A DNA stretch of 64,000 nucleotides from Micrococcales bacterium (GCA_016703125.1 JADJCR010000002.1:186001-250000); one strand, 5' to 3'; counted from the first letter of the stretch, positions 18,049 through 27,132 are shown. Program-made: numbers and translations. The notes: generated from the letters alone by a model not told the origin.

Positions 18049-18066
18049 CTTGGTCCTAGGACCAAG
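18049..18066. promoter_or_regulatory. Perfect 18-bp palindromic operator CTTGGTCCTAGGACCAAG
   Basis: An uninterrupted self-complementary 18-mer lying 67 bp before the secreted repeat protein gene (leftward) and 48 bp before the exonuclease gene (rightward). Its size and symmetry fit a dimeric activator or repressor, and the NarL regulator three genes away is the obvious candidate. This is inferred from location; no binding consensus for that regulator is known to me. Confidence 0.65.
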
Positions 18067-18114
18067 CGCGTCATACCCCCGGCCTACGGTCGCATCGACA
18101 CCGAAGGAGCGCCG

Positions 18115-18744
18115 ATGTTCACGTATCCGAACAAACCAGCACGCTACGAGCATGGGACCCAGGGCTACGCGGTGGTCGATCTCGAGACCACTGGTTTCGA
18201 CGCATTCGGCGCCGACCGCATCGTGGAGATCGCCATCGTCCGCGTGGACGCCCACGGCCGGGAACTGGGGTCATTCAGCACCCTTATCCATCCCGGCTGC
18301 GAAATGCGGGCCGGAGCCATCCACCACATCGACGACACGATGGTGGCCGACGCGCCCAGGTTCGCCGAGATCGCCCCGTCGGTGCTGGCCTGGCTGGAGG
18401 CAGTGGTGGTCGTGGCCCACAACGCCGCTTTCGAGGACGCGTTCCTCACCGCAGAATTCACGCGAGCGGGCTGGGTGACACCCGCCGTCCCCGCCCTCGA
18501 CACGCTGCCACTGGCGCAGTCGTACGTACCCACCCACAACCACAAGCTGTCCACGGTGTGCCGATGGGCGGGGGTCGACATCAACGGTCCGCACACCGCA
18601 CTCGGTGACGCGCAGGCCACTGCGCGCATGCTGCCGGTGCTGCTGCGGCGCGCCGGACCGCTGCGGTGGCGCGAACCACTGCCCCCTCTGGGCGGCCGGC
18701 TCACCGGGCGCTATCGTCCGCGCGAGATGCTGACGCCGTCGTAG
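18115..18744 (+). CDS. DEDDh 3'-5' exonuclease (DnaQ/epsilon-like)
   Basis: A 209-residue exonuclease with the complete DEDDh set: Asp and Glu in VVDLETTGFD (about 20-29), Asp in VAHNAAFEDAFL (about 101-112), and His and Asp in GPHTALGDAQAT (about 161-172). It removes nucleotides from DNA or RNA 3' ends and is a stand-alone proofreading or repair enzyme rather than the polymerase III subunit. GAAGGAG lies 6 nt before the ATG at 18115, which fixes the start. It shares an intergenic region with the divergent secreted repeat protein. The metal ATPase follows 50 bp downstream with its own TACCCT promoter-like box. Confidence 0.9.
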   Translation: MFTYPNKPARYEHGTQGYAVVDLETTGFDAFGADRIVEIAIVRVDAHGRELGSFSTLIHPGCEMRAGAIHHIDDTMVADAPRFAEIAPSVLAWLEAVVVVAHNAAFEDAFLTAEFTRAGWVTPAVPALDTLPLAQSYVPTHNHKLSTVCRWAGVDINGPHTALGDAQATARMLPVLLRRAGPLRWREPLPPLGGRLTGRYRPREMLTPS

Positions 18745-18794
18745 CGACCGCCGCAGGCATACCCTGGAAGAGGCGCCTGGGGGAGGTGGTCCTG

Positions 18795-21038
18795 ATGCGC
18801 AGGCCGGGCACGGTGTGGCTGATCGTTGCTGTGGGCCTGCTGGCGCGGGGCGTCATCGTACCCGCATGGCAGGACGCGGTGTGGGCTCTTGGTGGCGCAC
18901 TGGGAGCAGCGGCCGCCCTGGTCGGGGTCTGGCGTGGCCTGCGCGCCGGGCGTGGCGGTGTGGACATCCTGGCGGTGCTGGCCATCCTGGGGGCGCTGGC
19001 CACCGGCGAGTACTTCGCCGCCGCGATCCTCACGGTGATGGTGGGCACCGGGGAGTACCTCGAGGAGCGCGCACAGGCTCGCGCTGAACGCGAGTTGCAC
19101 CTACTGGCCCAACGGGCGCCGCGGGTGGCGCGGCGAGTGATCGGCGACGAGGTCCATGAGATCGACGTGAATGCCATCGAGGCCGGGGACACCCTGCTCC
19201 TGGCCGCCGGCGACATCGTCCCGACAGACGGCCGCCTCACCGCGTCCGGCACGTTCGACGAGTCGGTGCTCACCGGCGAGTCGTTGCCGGTCCACCGCGA
19301 GGCGGGCGAGGTGGTCCGCAGTGGCGTGGTCAACGCCGCACACCCGACGACCATGCTGGCCACGGCGCCCGCCGCCGAAAGCACCTACGCCGGGGTGATC
19401 CGCCTGGTCTCGCAGGCGCAGGCCTCGGCGGCACCGTTCGTGCGCATGGCTGGCCGCATGGCCTTCTGGTTCGTTCCGCTGGCCCTGGCGGTCGCCGCCT
19501 TCGCCTCGTGGTTCAACGGTTCGGCCAACGCGGCCGTCGCGGTGCTGGTGGTGGCCACTCCGTGCCCGCTGCTGCTGGCCGTGCCGATCGCCATCATCGG
19601 CGGGGGGTCGCAGTGCGCCAAGCGCGGCGTGGTCGTCAAGGGCGGGGCCGCTCTGGAACGCTTGGCGGCCGGCCGGATCCTGCTTTTCGACAAAACCGGC
19701 ACCCTGACCGCCGGGCACCCGGAAGTCGTGCACGTCGGCCTGGCCCCCGGGGCCGACGACGCCGACGTGCTGCGGCTGGCGGCCAGCGTCGACCAGATGT
19801 CACCGCATGTGATGGCCACCGCCGTGGTCAACGCGGCCCGGCGGCGGGACGTGCGCCTGTCCATGCCGGAATCCGTCCGCGAGATACACGGCAAGGGTGT
19901 CGAAGGTGACGTCGATGGCCAAGCGGTGCGGATCGGGCGGCCCGAGTGGATCCTCGGCGACGAGGAGCCGCCGTGGGCGCACCGCGCGCGCCGGCGCGCC
20001 GACCTCGACGGCTCGCTGATCGCCTTCGTGTCCGTCGATGACACCCCCGTCGCCGCACTGCTGTTCGCCGACCGCATCCGCTCCGACGCACCCGGCATGG
20101 TCCGCACGCTGCGCGCCGACGGCATGAGCCGGATCGTGCTGGTCAGCGGGGACCGGGCCGACCTCGCGGAGTCCATCGGACGCATCGTTGGCGTCGATGC
20201 GGTGTGGGCCGGGCAGTCCCCGGCCGACAAGGTGGCCGTCGTCACCGAGGAGAGCGCCCGGGGCCCGTCGATCATGGTCGGCGACGGCATCAACGACGCG
20301 CCCGCACTGGCCGCAGCCGGCGTGGGGGTGGCGCTGGCCGCGCGCGGGGCGACCGCATCCTCCGAGGCCGCTGACGTGGTGCTGACCGTCGACCGGATCG
20401 ACCGCCTCGGAGAGGCAGTCAGGATGGCCCGCAGCGCCCGGCGGACCGCCACACAGGCGGCGTGGATCGGGATGGGTCTGTGCTTCATCGCGATGGGCGC
20501 GGCCGCGGTGGGTGTGCTCCCGGCGGCCGCCGGTGCCGTCCTGCAGGAGGGCATCGACGCCATCGCGATCCTGTGGGCCCTGCGCGTGGGCCTGCTGCGC
20601 CCGCGCGGCACGCGGCGGATCCCCGCCGCCGATGCGGAAGTGCTCGCCCGCCTGGCCGACGACCACCGCGCCACCCTGGCCCTGGTCGAGCAGGTCCGGG
20701 ACGTGGCCGACGGCCTGGAGGACGGTGCTGATCTGGCACCGGCGCGGGCCCTGCTGGACGACCTGGACGGCAAGTTGCTGCCTCACGAACGCTCCGAGGA
20801 GCGCGAGCTGGTGCCGGCCCTTGCGCGCATCACCGGCAATGCGGATGCAGCCGGAGCGCTCAGCCGCAGCCACGCCGAGATCGAACACCATGTCGCCGGA
20901 CTGCACCGCCTGCTCGACGAACTCGACGGGGACGCCGAGACCGTCACGGACGTACGGCGCACGCTCTACGGTCTCTACGGCGTCCTGCGCCTGCACAACG
21001 CTCTGGAGGAGGAGAACGCCTTCGCCCTCATCGAGTGA
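18795..21038 (+). CDS. P1B-5-type metal-transporting ATPase with C-terminal hemerythrin domain
   Basis: A 747-residue heavy-metal ATPase lacking an N-terminal metal-binding domain. The actuator has TGESLP (about 160), the membrane metal site is TPCPL (255-259) rather than CPC, the phosphorylation site is DKTGT (Asp299), and the hinge is GDGINDAPAL. The usual HP motif is altered (QMSPHVMATAVV). Residues about 620-747 form a hemerythrin-like four-helix domain with DDHRATLAL, LLPHERSEERELV, SRSHAEIEHHVAGLH and LRLHNALEEE. TPCPL plus a hemerythrin tail marks subgroup P1B-5, which exports Fe(II)/Ni(II). GGGAGGTGG precedes the ATG. The tail may sense iron or oxygen and gate transport. Confidence 0.9.
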   Translation: MRRPGTVWLIVAVGLLARGVIVPAWQDAVWALGGALGAAAALVGVWRGLRAGRGGVDILAVLAILGALATGEYFAAAILTVMVGTGEYLEERAQARAERELHLLAQRAPRVARRVIGDEVHEIDVNAIEAGDTLLLAAGDIVPTDGRLTASGTFDESVLTGESLPVHREAGEVVRSGVVNAAHPTTMLATAPAAESTYAGVIRLVSQAQASAAPFVRMAGRMAFWFVPLALAVAAFASWFNGSANAAVAVLVVATPCPLLLAVPIAIIGGGSQCAKRGVVVKGGAALERLAAGRILLFDKTGTLTAGHPEVVHVGLAPGADDADVLRLAASVDQMSPHVMATAVVNAARRRDVRLSMPESVREIHGKGVEGDVDGQAVRIGRPEWILGDEEPPWAHRARRRADLDGSLIAFVSVDDTPVAALLFADRIRSDAPGMVRTLRADGMSRIVLVSGDRADLAESIGRIVGVDAVWAGQSPADKVAVVTEESARGPSIMVGDGINDAPALAAAGVGVALAARGATASSEAADVVLTVDRIDRLGEAVRMARSARRTATQAAWIGMGLCFIAMGAAAVGVLPAAAGAVLQEGIDAIAILWALRVGLLRPRGTRRIPAADAEVLARLADDHRATLALVEQVRDVADGLEDGADLAPARALLDDLDGKLLPHERSEERELVPALARITGNADAAGALSRSHAEIEHHVAGLHRLLDELDGDAETVTDVRRTLYGLYGVLRLHNALEEENAFALIE

Positions 21039-21045
21039 GCGACCC

Positions 21046-21942
21046 TCACCACTGCCCAGCGAGGACCGTCCGGGCATATTCCAGCGCGGCGCGCGCCACC
21101 GGCGCCCGCTTGGCGACGACCATCGAGTTGGTGCCCATGATCGCGCGCATGGCGGCATCCGGAGCCACAGTGATGATCCGGGTGCCACCCAGCCTGCGGG
21201 CCTCGCGGCGCAGTTGGTTGCGCATCGCCACGCGCGGCAGATTACCCGGGTCGGCGGCCACCCAGTCGGTGGTCGACAGCGGCGCGGAGACGATGACGAG
21301 ATCGAGGTCACGGCCGGCGAGCAGGTCCAGGCTCACCACCGAGTGCGCCCCGCCGTCGATGTAGCGACGACCCTCGATGACCACGGGCGCGAAGTACCCG
21401 GGAACCGCGCAGGAGGCCGCCACGGCATCGCCCACCGAAGGGTGGGCATCCCGGCCGAACACCACCCGCTGCCCGCTGTCGAGGTCCACCGCCACGATCC
21501 ACAGATCCGCATCCGGCCAGCCCTCGAACAGGGTTCGCAGCCGCTGTGCACCCGGATCCACGGGCCGGGTGCCGGCGGGCAGCCAGGCGGCCAGTGCCAC
21601 TCCGGGCGGGTAGCGCCAGGGCCGGCGCAGGGCCGAACGACCCAGAGCGGCCGATGCGGGCCGGCGCTCCCGCGCGGCCACGGCTGCCGGTTCGGACAGC
21701 GGTGGCATCCCGCCCAGGATGGCCCGTCCGGCGGCCGACATCGGTTCACCGGCCACCCGCGCCACGTAGTCGGTGGGCGGGAAGCCGGCCCGCATCAACG
21801 CCGCAGCGGTCGAGCCCGCCGACGTGCCGACGATCACCTCGGCCTCCCGGGCGTCGAAATGCTGGGCCAGCGCATTGAGCACCCCGGCGTGGAACGCAGT
21901 CCCGGTGAGCCCACCACCGCCAAGGGCCAGTCCCACTCGCAT
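21046..21942 (-). CDS. Patatin-like phospholipase
   Basis: A 298-residue Ser-Asp dyad lipid hydrolase. The oxyanion-hole loop is LALGGGGLTGTAF at the N-terminus, the nucleophile elbow is VGTSAGSTAAAL (GxSxG, Ser about 42), and the catalytic Asp is in YIDGGAHSVVSLD (DGG). No signal peptide or membrane anchor is evident, so it acts in the cytoplasm or on the inner leaflet. It converges with the ATPase gene (7 bp between stop codons) and is divergent from the GNAT gene over 23 bp. Likely activity is phospholipid or acylglycerol hydrolysis; the exact substrate is unknown. Confidence 0.9.
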   Translation of the reverse strand: MRVGLALGGGGLTGTAFHAGVLNALAQHFDAREAEVIVGTSAGSTAAALMRAGFPPTDYVARVAGEPMSAAGRAILGGMPPLSEPAAVAARERRPASAALGRSALRRPWRYPPGVALAAWLPAGTRPVDPGAQRLRTLFEGWPDADLWIVAVDLDSGQRVVFGRDAHPSVGDAVAASCAVPGYFAPVVIEGRRYIDGGAHSVVSLDLLAGRDLDLVIVSAPLSTTDWVAADPGNLPRVAMRNQLRREARRLGGTRIITVAPDAAMRAIMGTNSMVVAKRAPVARAALEYARTVLAGQW

Positions 21943-21965
21943 GACCCCATCCTGACAATGGAGAG

Positions 21966-22448
21966 GTGCACATCCGCAGGGCCACCCTCTCCGACGCCGC
22001 TGCCGTCCGCACGATCATCGAGCAGGTCTACGTCGGCGGCGGCTGGGCAGACCCCGACACCTCGCCTGAGTACGTGCACTCGTTACTCGCTGCCGAGGAC
22101 CGCATCGTCGGCGCCACGGTCCTGCTCGCCGTGATCGACGGCGAACCCGTCGGCACCGTGACCGCTACCGAGGGCGCTCCCTACGCGAACATCGCGGTCC
22201 CGGGCGAACTCGAGGTCCGCATGCTCGGCGTCCTGCCAGAGGTCCGGCGGCACGGCGTGGCGCGGGCATTGATGGCTGCCTGCGAGGACCTCGCCCGGCA
22301 GCGCGGGCGGCACCGTGTGGTCCTGTCCACCGAACCGGAGATGACAGCGGCCCAGGCCCTGTACGTGGGCCTCGGTTACGCGCGCACCCCGGATCGCGAT
22401 TGGACCATCAATGGCTTCGGCCTGATCACCTACAGCCGATCCGTGTGA
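21966..22448 (+). CDS. GNAT-family N-acetyltransferase
   Basis: A 160-residue acetyl-CoA-dependent acyltransferase. It has a beta-alpha start (VHIRRATLSDAAAVRTIIEQ), the acetyl-CoA binding motif A LGVLPEVRRHGVARALMAAC (about 83-102), and a C-terminal LYVGLGYARTPDRDW. The acceptor is unknown; protein N-termini, amino acids and antibiotics are all possible in this family. The GTG has no Shine-Dalgarno; GACAAT lies 6 nt upstream, matching the leaderless pattern seen across the window. Confidence 0.88.
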   Translation: MHIRRATLSDAAAVRTIIEQVYVGGGWADPDTSPEYVHSLLAAEDRIVGATVLLAVIDGEPVGTVTATEGAPYANIAVPGELEVRMLGVLPEVRRHGVARALMAACEDLARQRGRHRVVLSTEPEMTAAQALYVGLGYARTPDRDWTINGFGLITYSRSV

Positions 22449-22502
22449 GTCGGTCGGCACCAGGGTCACGTGTAGCCGACTGCCGTCCGACACACTGGTG
22501 CG

Positions 22503-23114
22503 GTGACCAGCAGTGACACCGTCCCGACCGAGCCGCCCCCGGTATTCGTCCGGCGCCACACCTGGGCCTACACGGAGATGCTGATCTCCTCGCTGCTGGG
22601 GCTGGTCGCCTCGCTCGTGCTATCGATCGATGCGATCGCACTCGCCGCGAACCCCAACGCTGACCTGTCCTGCAACATCAACGCCAACATCTCCTGCGGC
22701 GCCGTGGGCCTGACCTGGCAGGCCAACCTCTTAGGTTTCCCCAACGCGTTCATCGGCCTCATCGCCGAGCCCGTGGTGATCACCGTCGCAACAGCTGCCC
22801 TCGGCGGCGTGCGGTTCCCGCGGTGGTTCATGATCACCGCGCAGGCCATCTACTCGATCGGTTTTGTGTTCGCGCTCTGGCTGTTCTACGAGGCCTACTT
22901 CGTGATCGGCGCGCTGTGCCCCTGGTGCCTGCTCATCACGGTGACCACCACGTTGGTCTTCACCTCGATGACCCGGGTGAACCTGCTTGAGGGCAACCTC
23001 GGGGAGCACCTGCAACGCTGGAGCCGCAAACCGCTGGCGTACCTCGCTGATGTCGGCGGGACGCTGATCGTGATCGCCATCCTGGCCGCAATGGTGATTG
23101 TGAGGTACTTGTAG
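22503..23114 (+). CDS. Vitamin K epoxide reductase (VKOR) family membrane oxidoreductase
   Basis: A 203-residue, multi-helix membrane protein that passes electrons from exported thiol oxidases to quinone during disulfide formation. The loop cysteines are in DLSCNINANISCGAVG (Cys pair about 58/66), and the active-site motif is CPWC in IGALCPWCLLITVTTTL (about 138-141). TM helices are near 22-45, 75-98, 103-125, 130-155 and 178-200. This is relevant to the many Cys-paired exoproteins nearby. CACACT is 6 nt before the GTG. The cupin gene starts 2 bp after the stop codon, indicating an operon. Confidence 0.92.
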   Translation: MTSSDTVPTEPPPVFVRRHTWAYTEMLISSLLGLVASLVLSIDAIALAANPNADLSCNINANISCGAVGLTWQANLLGFPNAFIGLIAEPVVITVATAALGGVRFPRWFMITAQAIYSIGFVFALWLFYEAYFVIGALCPWCLLITVTTTLVFTSMTRVNLLEGNLGEHLQRWSRKPLAYLADVGGTLIVIAILAAMVIVRYL

Positions 23115-23116
23115 GT

Positions 23117-23437
23117 ATGAGCGAAATGACATTCCTGCCCGACCTGGGTGAACTGATCGAGATCAACGACGATGCCACCGTCTCCCGGACGGTGCTCAAG
23201 GCGGAGGGCGCGCGCGTCGTGCTGTTCTCCTTCGACGCCGGTCAGGAACTCAGCGAACACACCGCCGCGATGCCGGTGCTGATCCACCTCATCGATGGCC
23301 GCCTGCGGGTGACCGGGGGCGACGAGACCGTGGAACTGGCCCCCGGCGGCGTCGTCCACCTCACCACCCGCCTGCCCCACGCGATCGTCGCCCTGGAACC
23401 GTCCCGGATGGTGCTCACGATGCTGGACGCGCGTTAG
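23117..23437 (+). CDS. Small cupin-domain protein
   Basis: A 106-residue single cupin barrel. Motif 1 is partial (SFDAGQELSEHTAAMPVLIHLIDG) and motif 2 reads LAPGGVVHLTTRLPHAIVA, so two or three histidines could hold a metal. Stand-alone cupins of this size act as isomerases, dioxygenases or sensors, and no substrate can be named. It starts 2 bp after the VKOR stop. Its own stop codon abuts that of the convergent carotenoid oxygenase once the frame of that gene is corrected. Confidence 0.85.
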   Translation: MSEMTFLPDLGELIEINDDATVSRTVLKAEGARVVLFSFDAGQELSEHTAAMPVLIHLIDGRLRVTGGDETVELAPGGVVHLTTRLPHAIVALEPSRMVLTMLDAR

Positions 23438-24911
23438 TCAGGCCGCGTCCCACCCCGGCAGCGCGGACCCGGGCGCCCACGTCGAGTGGGTGCCACTGCT
23501 GATCCGCTCGGGTAGCGTGACCCGCGCGATCGGCCCGTCCGGCGACCCGGGCCGCGTCGAAGACCAAAGCCTGCGAGCGGTCCTCGGGCATGTCGATGGT
23601 GAACGTGACCAGGTACCCGTCGTCCTCGCCGGTGCCACCCACCCGGGGGGCCATCGCGGTCTCACTGCAGTAGACCCCCTCCGGCAGCGCGAACCGCTCC
23701 TCCCCGCCGGTGACCACATCGTGCTTGACCAACCCGTTGAACAGGAACCGGCCGGGCACCCCGGTCGCGGCGTAGGCGTAGCGGTGCTCCCGGCCACCGT
23801 GCAGGCCGTTGATCATGCCGAACTCCGAGATCGTGTCCGACAGGCGCTCCTCCTTCACCAGCCCCGTGGCCAGGTTGAGCCGCCAGCGGTGCAGGTGGGT
23901 CTGCATCCCGTCCAGCGACAGGAACCGCGAGATCCGCTCGTAGTACGAGGCGTCGGGCGCCACCTGCGGTTGCGGGTCGTCCTGGAAGAAACCGTCGAGC
24001 ACGATCTCATCACCGTCCTCGAAGGCGTTCAGCCAGTGCAGGACGTAGGTGGGGGCGGCATCGAACCAGCGGATCTGGTCGGGTGCCCCGCGGCGCGGGA
24101 TGACCCCGAGGCGGGTGGGAAGTTCCCGATGGAACGCCGGTGCGTACACGCCCTTGCCCACCAGCGCCGGCTCCCAGAACAGCGGGCAGTCGTTGAGGAT
24201 CGCGTAGTTCTGCGTGAACGCCATGTCGTGCGGGATCCGCGGGCCCGGCAGGTCGATCGGCACGTAGTGGACCAAGGTGTCGCTCGCGTCGACCACACCG
24301 TAGTTGAGGTAGGGCTGGTCGACGCTGTAGTTGAAGAACATCAGCTCACCGGTGTGCTCATCGACCTTGGTGTGCGCCGAGGTCCCGCGCTCTGGCGTCC
24401 ACGGCGCCTTGCCGCGCGGGTCCAGGGTCAGCGGGTCCATACGGTAGGCGTCGCCGCACTCGAAATGGCTGGACAACGCGAAGCCGTTGTGCACCACCAC
24501 ATCGGTGCTCGACGCGTCCTTGAGCATGCGGCGGGCACCCCAGCCGGGGCGCTTGGCCCTGTCCGGGCGCTCGGCCAGTCCCGCCCACAGCGGCCTGCCC
24601 TCCTGCTGTTCGGCCAGAAGGGCGTCGGTACGCACGAACTTGTTGCGGTAGAAGGCCCGGCCGTCCTTGAACCCGACGAGGTGGATCATGCCGTCGCCGT
24701 CGAAGGGGTGGTACCGGCCGATCGCCGGGTGGACCGGGTTCTCGGTGTTGCGCAGGTACACGCCGTCGAGGTCGGCGGGCAGTTCGCCCTCCACCTCCAG
24801 GTCGTCGGCGCGCCATTCGGTGTTCTGCGGGCGCCACGGGCCGGTGCGGTACGGATGGTCGTCGTCCTCGGGGAGGTTGCTGAGCATGCGGCCGACGATC
24901 TCGATGTCCAT
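23438..24911 (-). CDS. Carotenoid cleavage oxygenase (RPE65/lignostilbene dioxygenase family), one frame break near the C-terminus
   Basis: An iron(II)-dependent beta-propeller oxygenase of about 490 residues that splits carotenoid or stilbene double bonds. Iron-ligand histidines are recognisable in GTSAHTKVDEHTGELMFF, PRIPHDMAFTQNYAI and the central region. Uncorrected, the frame ends in an atypical tail (GRADRAGHATRADQQWH) and overlaps the cupin gene. Switching frame at about 23545-23555 gives PDGPIARVTLPERI then SSGTHSTWAPG, which restores the expected last His ligand and a stop at 23438. A consensus indel is therefore likely. The product could be an apocarotenoid or retinal-like compound. 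Confidence 0.85.
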
Positions 24912-24948
24912 GGGCTTCAGGGTATGCGCGGTGACCGCCGTGCAGCCC

Positions 24949-25066
24949 GATTGTGATGAAGGTACGGCCCAACGGTCCGAATGCGACGACAGTGCGCCCT
25001 TCCGGACCCTGCAACCAGCACCACCATCACAAACCAGCCCCGAAGCCCTACACCTTCGTCACAATC
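24949..25066. repeat. 15-bp inverted repeat flanking a 118-bp intergenic block
   Basis: GATTGTGATGAAGGT (24949-24963) and ACCTTCGTCACAATC (25052-25066) pair at 14 of 15 positions. A third related box, CCATCACAAACC (about 25023-25034), lies inside. The block sits downstream of the SulP gene and upstream of the carotenoid oxygenase start at 24911. It may be an operator array, a terminator or a small non-autonomous element remnant; no target duplication was seen. Confidence 0.5.
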
Positions 25067-25086
25067 ACGGGCCGGGTCGCCGCCGG

Positions 25087-26787
25087 TCACGCTGCCAGGT
25101 GGTGCCCGTCCCGGGCGACATGACGGCGGGCGTGGGCGATGGCATCCGGGGTGTGGGCGAAGGCGTGGTTCTGGCCGGCGAGATGCTCCAGGATGCCGGT
25201 CGCCGTCAGCCGTGGCACGAACTTGTCCGGCAGTCCCGAGATCAGCACCGTGATCCCGCGGTGCTCCAGGCTGCGGATGGTGTCCGACAGCACCGCCGCC
25301 CCCGTGGCATCGAGGGTCGTCACGTGGGACAGCCGCAGGATGACCACGCGGATGTCGCTGACCTCGGCGAGTTCCAGCAGCGCCGAGTGCGCCCCGCCGA
25401 AGAAGAGGGGGCCCTCGAACCGGAACGCCACGATGTGCTCGTCGAGAAGGCTGCGCTCCTCGGCCGTGTGCGTGTCAGAACCCGCGTCCAGCGGGGTCTC
25501 CGTGAGCGTCGCCGAGCGTGCCACCTGCCGCAGGGCGATAGCGCCGGCGGCCACGATCCCGAGGATCACCGCGGTGGCCAGGTCGAGGGCGACCGTGGCC
25601 ACGAAGGTGACCCCGAGCACCAGCGCATCGCTGCGACCGGACCGCAGCAGCGCACGCAGACTGGACACCTCGACCATCCGCAGAGCAGTGGCGATCAACA
25701 CGCCGGCCAGCGCGGCCAGCGGGATGAGGCCCACCACCGTCCCCAGCGCCAGCACCACGACCAGCAGCACCGCTGAATGGACCAAGGCCGCGAGGCGCGA
25801 GACGGCGCCGGTGCGCACGTTGACCGCGGTGCGGGCGATCGCCGCCGTCGCCGGAATCCCCCCGAACAGTGGACTGGCGAGGTTGGCCAGGCCCTGCCCG
25901 AACAACTCCCGGTCGGGGTCATGGCGCTGGGACACACTCATCGCGTCGGCCACGCTGGCCGACAGCAGGCTCTCCAGAGCCGCCAGAGCCGCGACGGCAA
26001 CCGCAGGTGCGGCCAGAATGCGCAGATCCGCCCATGCGAACACCGGGACGGTGGGTGCCGGCAGCGTCGACGGCAGGGCCCCGATGGTGGCCACGTCAAG
26101 CGCGGCAACTTGGGCCACGACCGTGGCGGCGGCGACCCCGATGAGCGCCACCGGGACGGCGGGCTTGATCCGCAGCCGCGCGGCCACGATCATCAACCCG
26201 GCGACTCCGCCGGCGATGAGGACGGAGACCCACTGCGGCGATGCCAGCCACAGCCCCACGGCCCGAACGGCCCCCACGACCACCTGCTCGCCGCCCCCCT
26301 CGACCCCCAGTGCGGCCGGGACCTGCTGCAACGCGATGATCACCGCGATGCCGAGGGTGAAACCCTCGATCACCGGCAACGGGATGAAGCGCACGTAGCG
26401 GCCCAGCCCCACCAGCGCCATGACGACCAGCAACAGGCCCGCCAGCAAGCCCACGACGAGCACGCCGTTGGCGCCGAACTGCGCGACGATCGGGACCAGG
26501 ACGACGGTCATCGCCCCGGTCGGGCCGGACACCTGAACGTTGCTACCCCCGAAGACTGCCGCCACGGTGCCGGCGATGATCGCGGTGATCAGGCCGGCGG
26601 CGGCTCCTAGGCCAGAGGTGATCCCGAAGGCCAGCGCCAACGGCAACGCCACCACGCCAACCGTGATCCCGGCGATGAGGTCCCGCTGCGGCGCGATCCG
26701 CATCGCCCGGTAGTCCGCCTTTCGCGGGAGCAGCGCCGCGAGGCGTCCGCCCAGCCACGCGGTGGCCTCCCGCGCATCCCCGCTCAC
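25087..26787 (-). CDS. SulP-family anion transporter with STAS domain
   Basis: A 566-residue SLC26/SulP protein. The membrane part (about 35-420) carries the typical DLIAGITVGVVALPLALAFG entry motif and GGSNVQVSGPTGAMTVVLVP. A C-terminal STAS domain (about 435-550) includes LRLSHVTTLDATGAAVLSDT. Members import sulfate, bicarbonate or dicarboxylates by proton or sodium symport. The start overlaps the ArsR gene stop by 4 bp, so expression is coupled to the repressor. There is no fused carbonic anhydrase or sulfotransferase domain, so the substrate remains open; the regulator type hints at sulfide/sulfur or metal-responsive control. Confidence 0.9.
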   Translation of the reverse strand: MSGDAREATAWLGGRLAALLPRKADYRAMRIAPQRDLIAGITVGVVALPLALAFGITSGLGAAAGLITAIIAGTVAAVFGGSNVQVSGPTGAMTVVLVPIVAQFGANGVLVVGLLAGLLLVVMALVGLGRYVRFIPLPVIEGFTLGIAVIIALQQVPAALGVEGGGEQVVVGAVRAVGLWLASPQWVSVLIAGGVAGLMIVAARLRIKPAVPVALIGVAAATVVAQVAALDVATIGALPSTLPAPTVPVFAWADLRILAAPAVAVAALAALESLLSASVADAMSVSQRHDPDRELFGQGLANLASPLFGGIPATAAIARTAVNVRTGAVSRLAALVHSAVLLVVVLALGTVVGLIPLAALAGVLIATALRMVEVSSLRALLRSGRSDALVLGVTFVATVALDLATAVILGIVAAGAIALRQVARSATLTETPLDAGSDTHTAEERSLLDEHIVAFRFEGPLFFGGAHSALLELAEVSDIRVVILRLSHVTTLDATGAAVLSDTIRSLEHRGITVLISGLPDKFVPRLTATGILEHLAGQNHAFAHTPDAIAHARRHVARDGHHLAA

Positions 26788-27122
26788 TGGCCGGAGACCT
26801 GACGCGCGAATTCGTCGACGAGTCCGCCAGGGCCCCCCGCCCGGGTCTGCAGGATCTCCCGTGCGGATGCCAGCAACTGCTCCACCGCCGGTAGCGCCAG
26901 CGAGTAGATCACCTCGCGGTTCTCATGCCGCTTGGAGACCAGGCCCGCAAGGCGCAGCACCGACAGTTGTTGGGAGAGACTGGCCGCTTCGATGTCCACG
27001 GCGGCACGCAACTCGTGGACGGGCTTGTCGCCCTCTGCCAGCAACTCCAGCACGCGGATGCGCACCGGATGGCCCAGCGTGCGGAAGAACTCGGCCTTCG
27101 CCTGGTAGAGCGGCACTGGCAT
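26784..27122 (-). CDS. ArsR-family transcriptional repressor
   Basis: A 112-residue winged-helix repressor starting MPVPLYQAKAEFFRTLGHPV, with recognition helix EAASLSQQLSVLRLAGLVSK and wing KRHENREVIYSLA. It contains no cysteine or His-rich metal site, unlike classical ArsR/SmtB sensors, so ligand sensing is by another route. It is the first gene of a two-gene operon with the SulP transporter. A perfect 10-10-10 inverted repeat lies 11 bp ahead of the ATG (27133-27162) and is almost certainly its own operator. Confidence 0.9.
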   Translation of the reverse strand: MPVPLYQAKAEFFRTLGHPVRIRVLELLAEGDKPVHELRAAVDIEAASLSQQLSVLRLAGLVSKRHENREVIYSLALPAVEQLLASAREILQTRAGGPGGLVDEFARQVSGQ

Positions 27123-27132
27123 GATGACCCCT

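Noticed and set aside
23490..24956. Long plus-strand frame opposite the carotenoid oxygenase
   Set aside because: No domain similarity, composition of an antisense shadow; the opposite strand carries conserved iron-ligand motifs.
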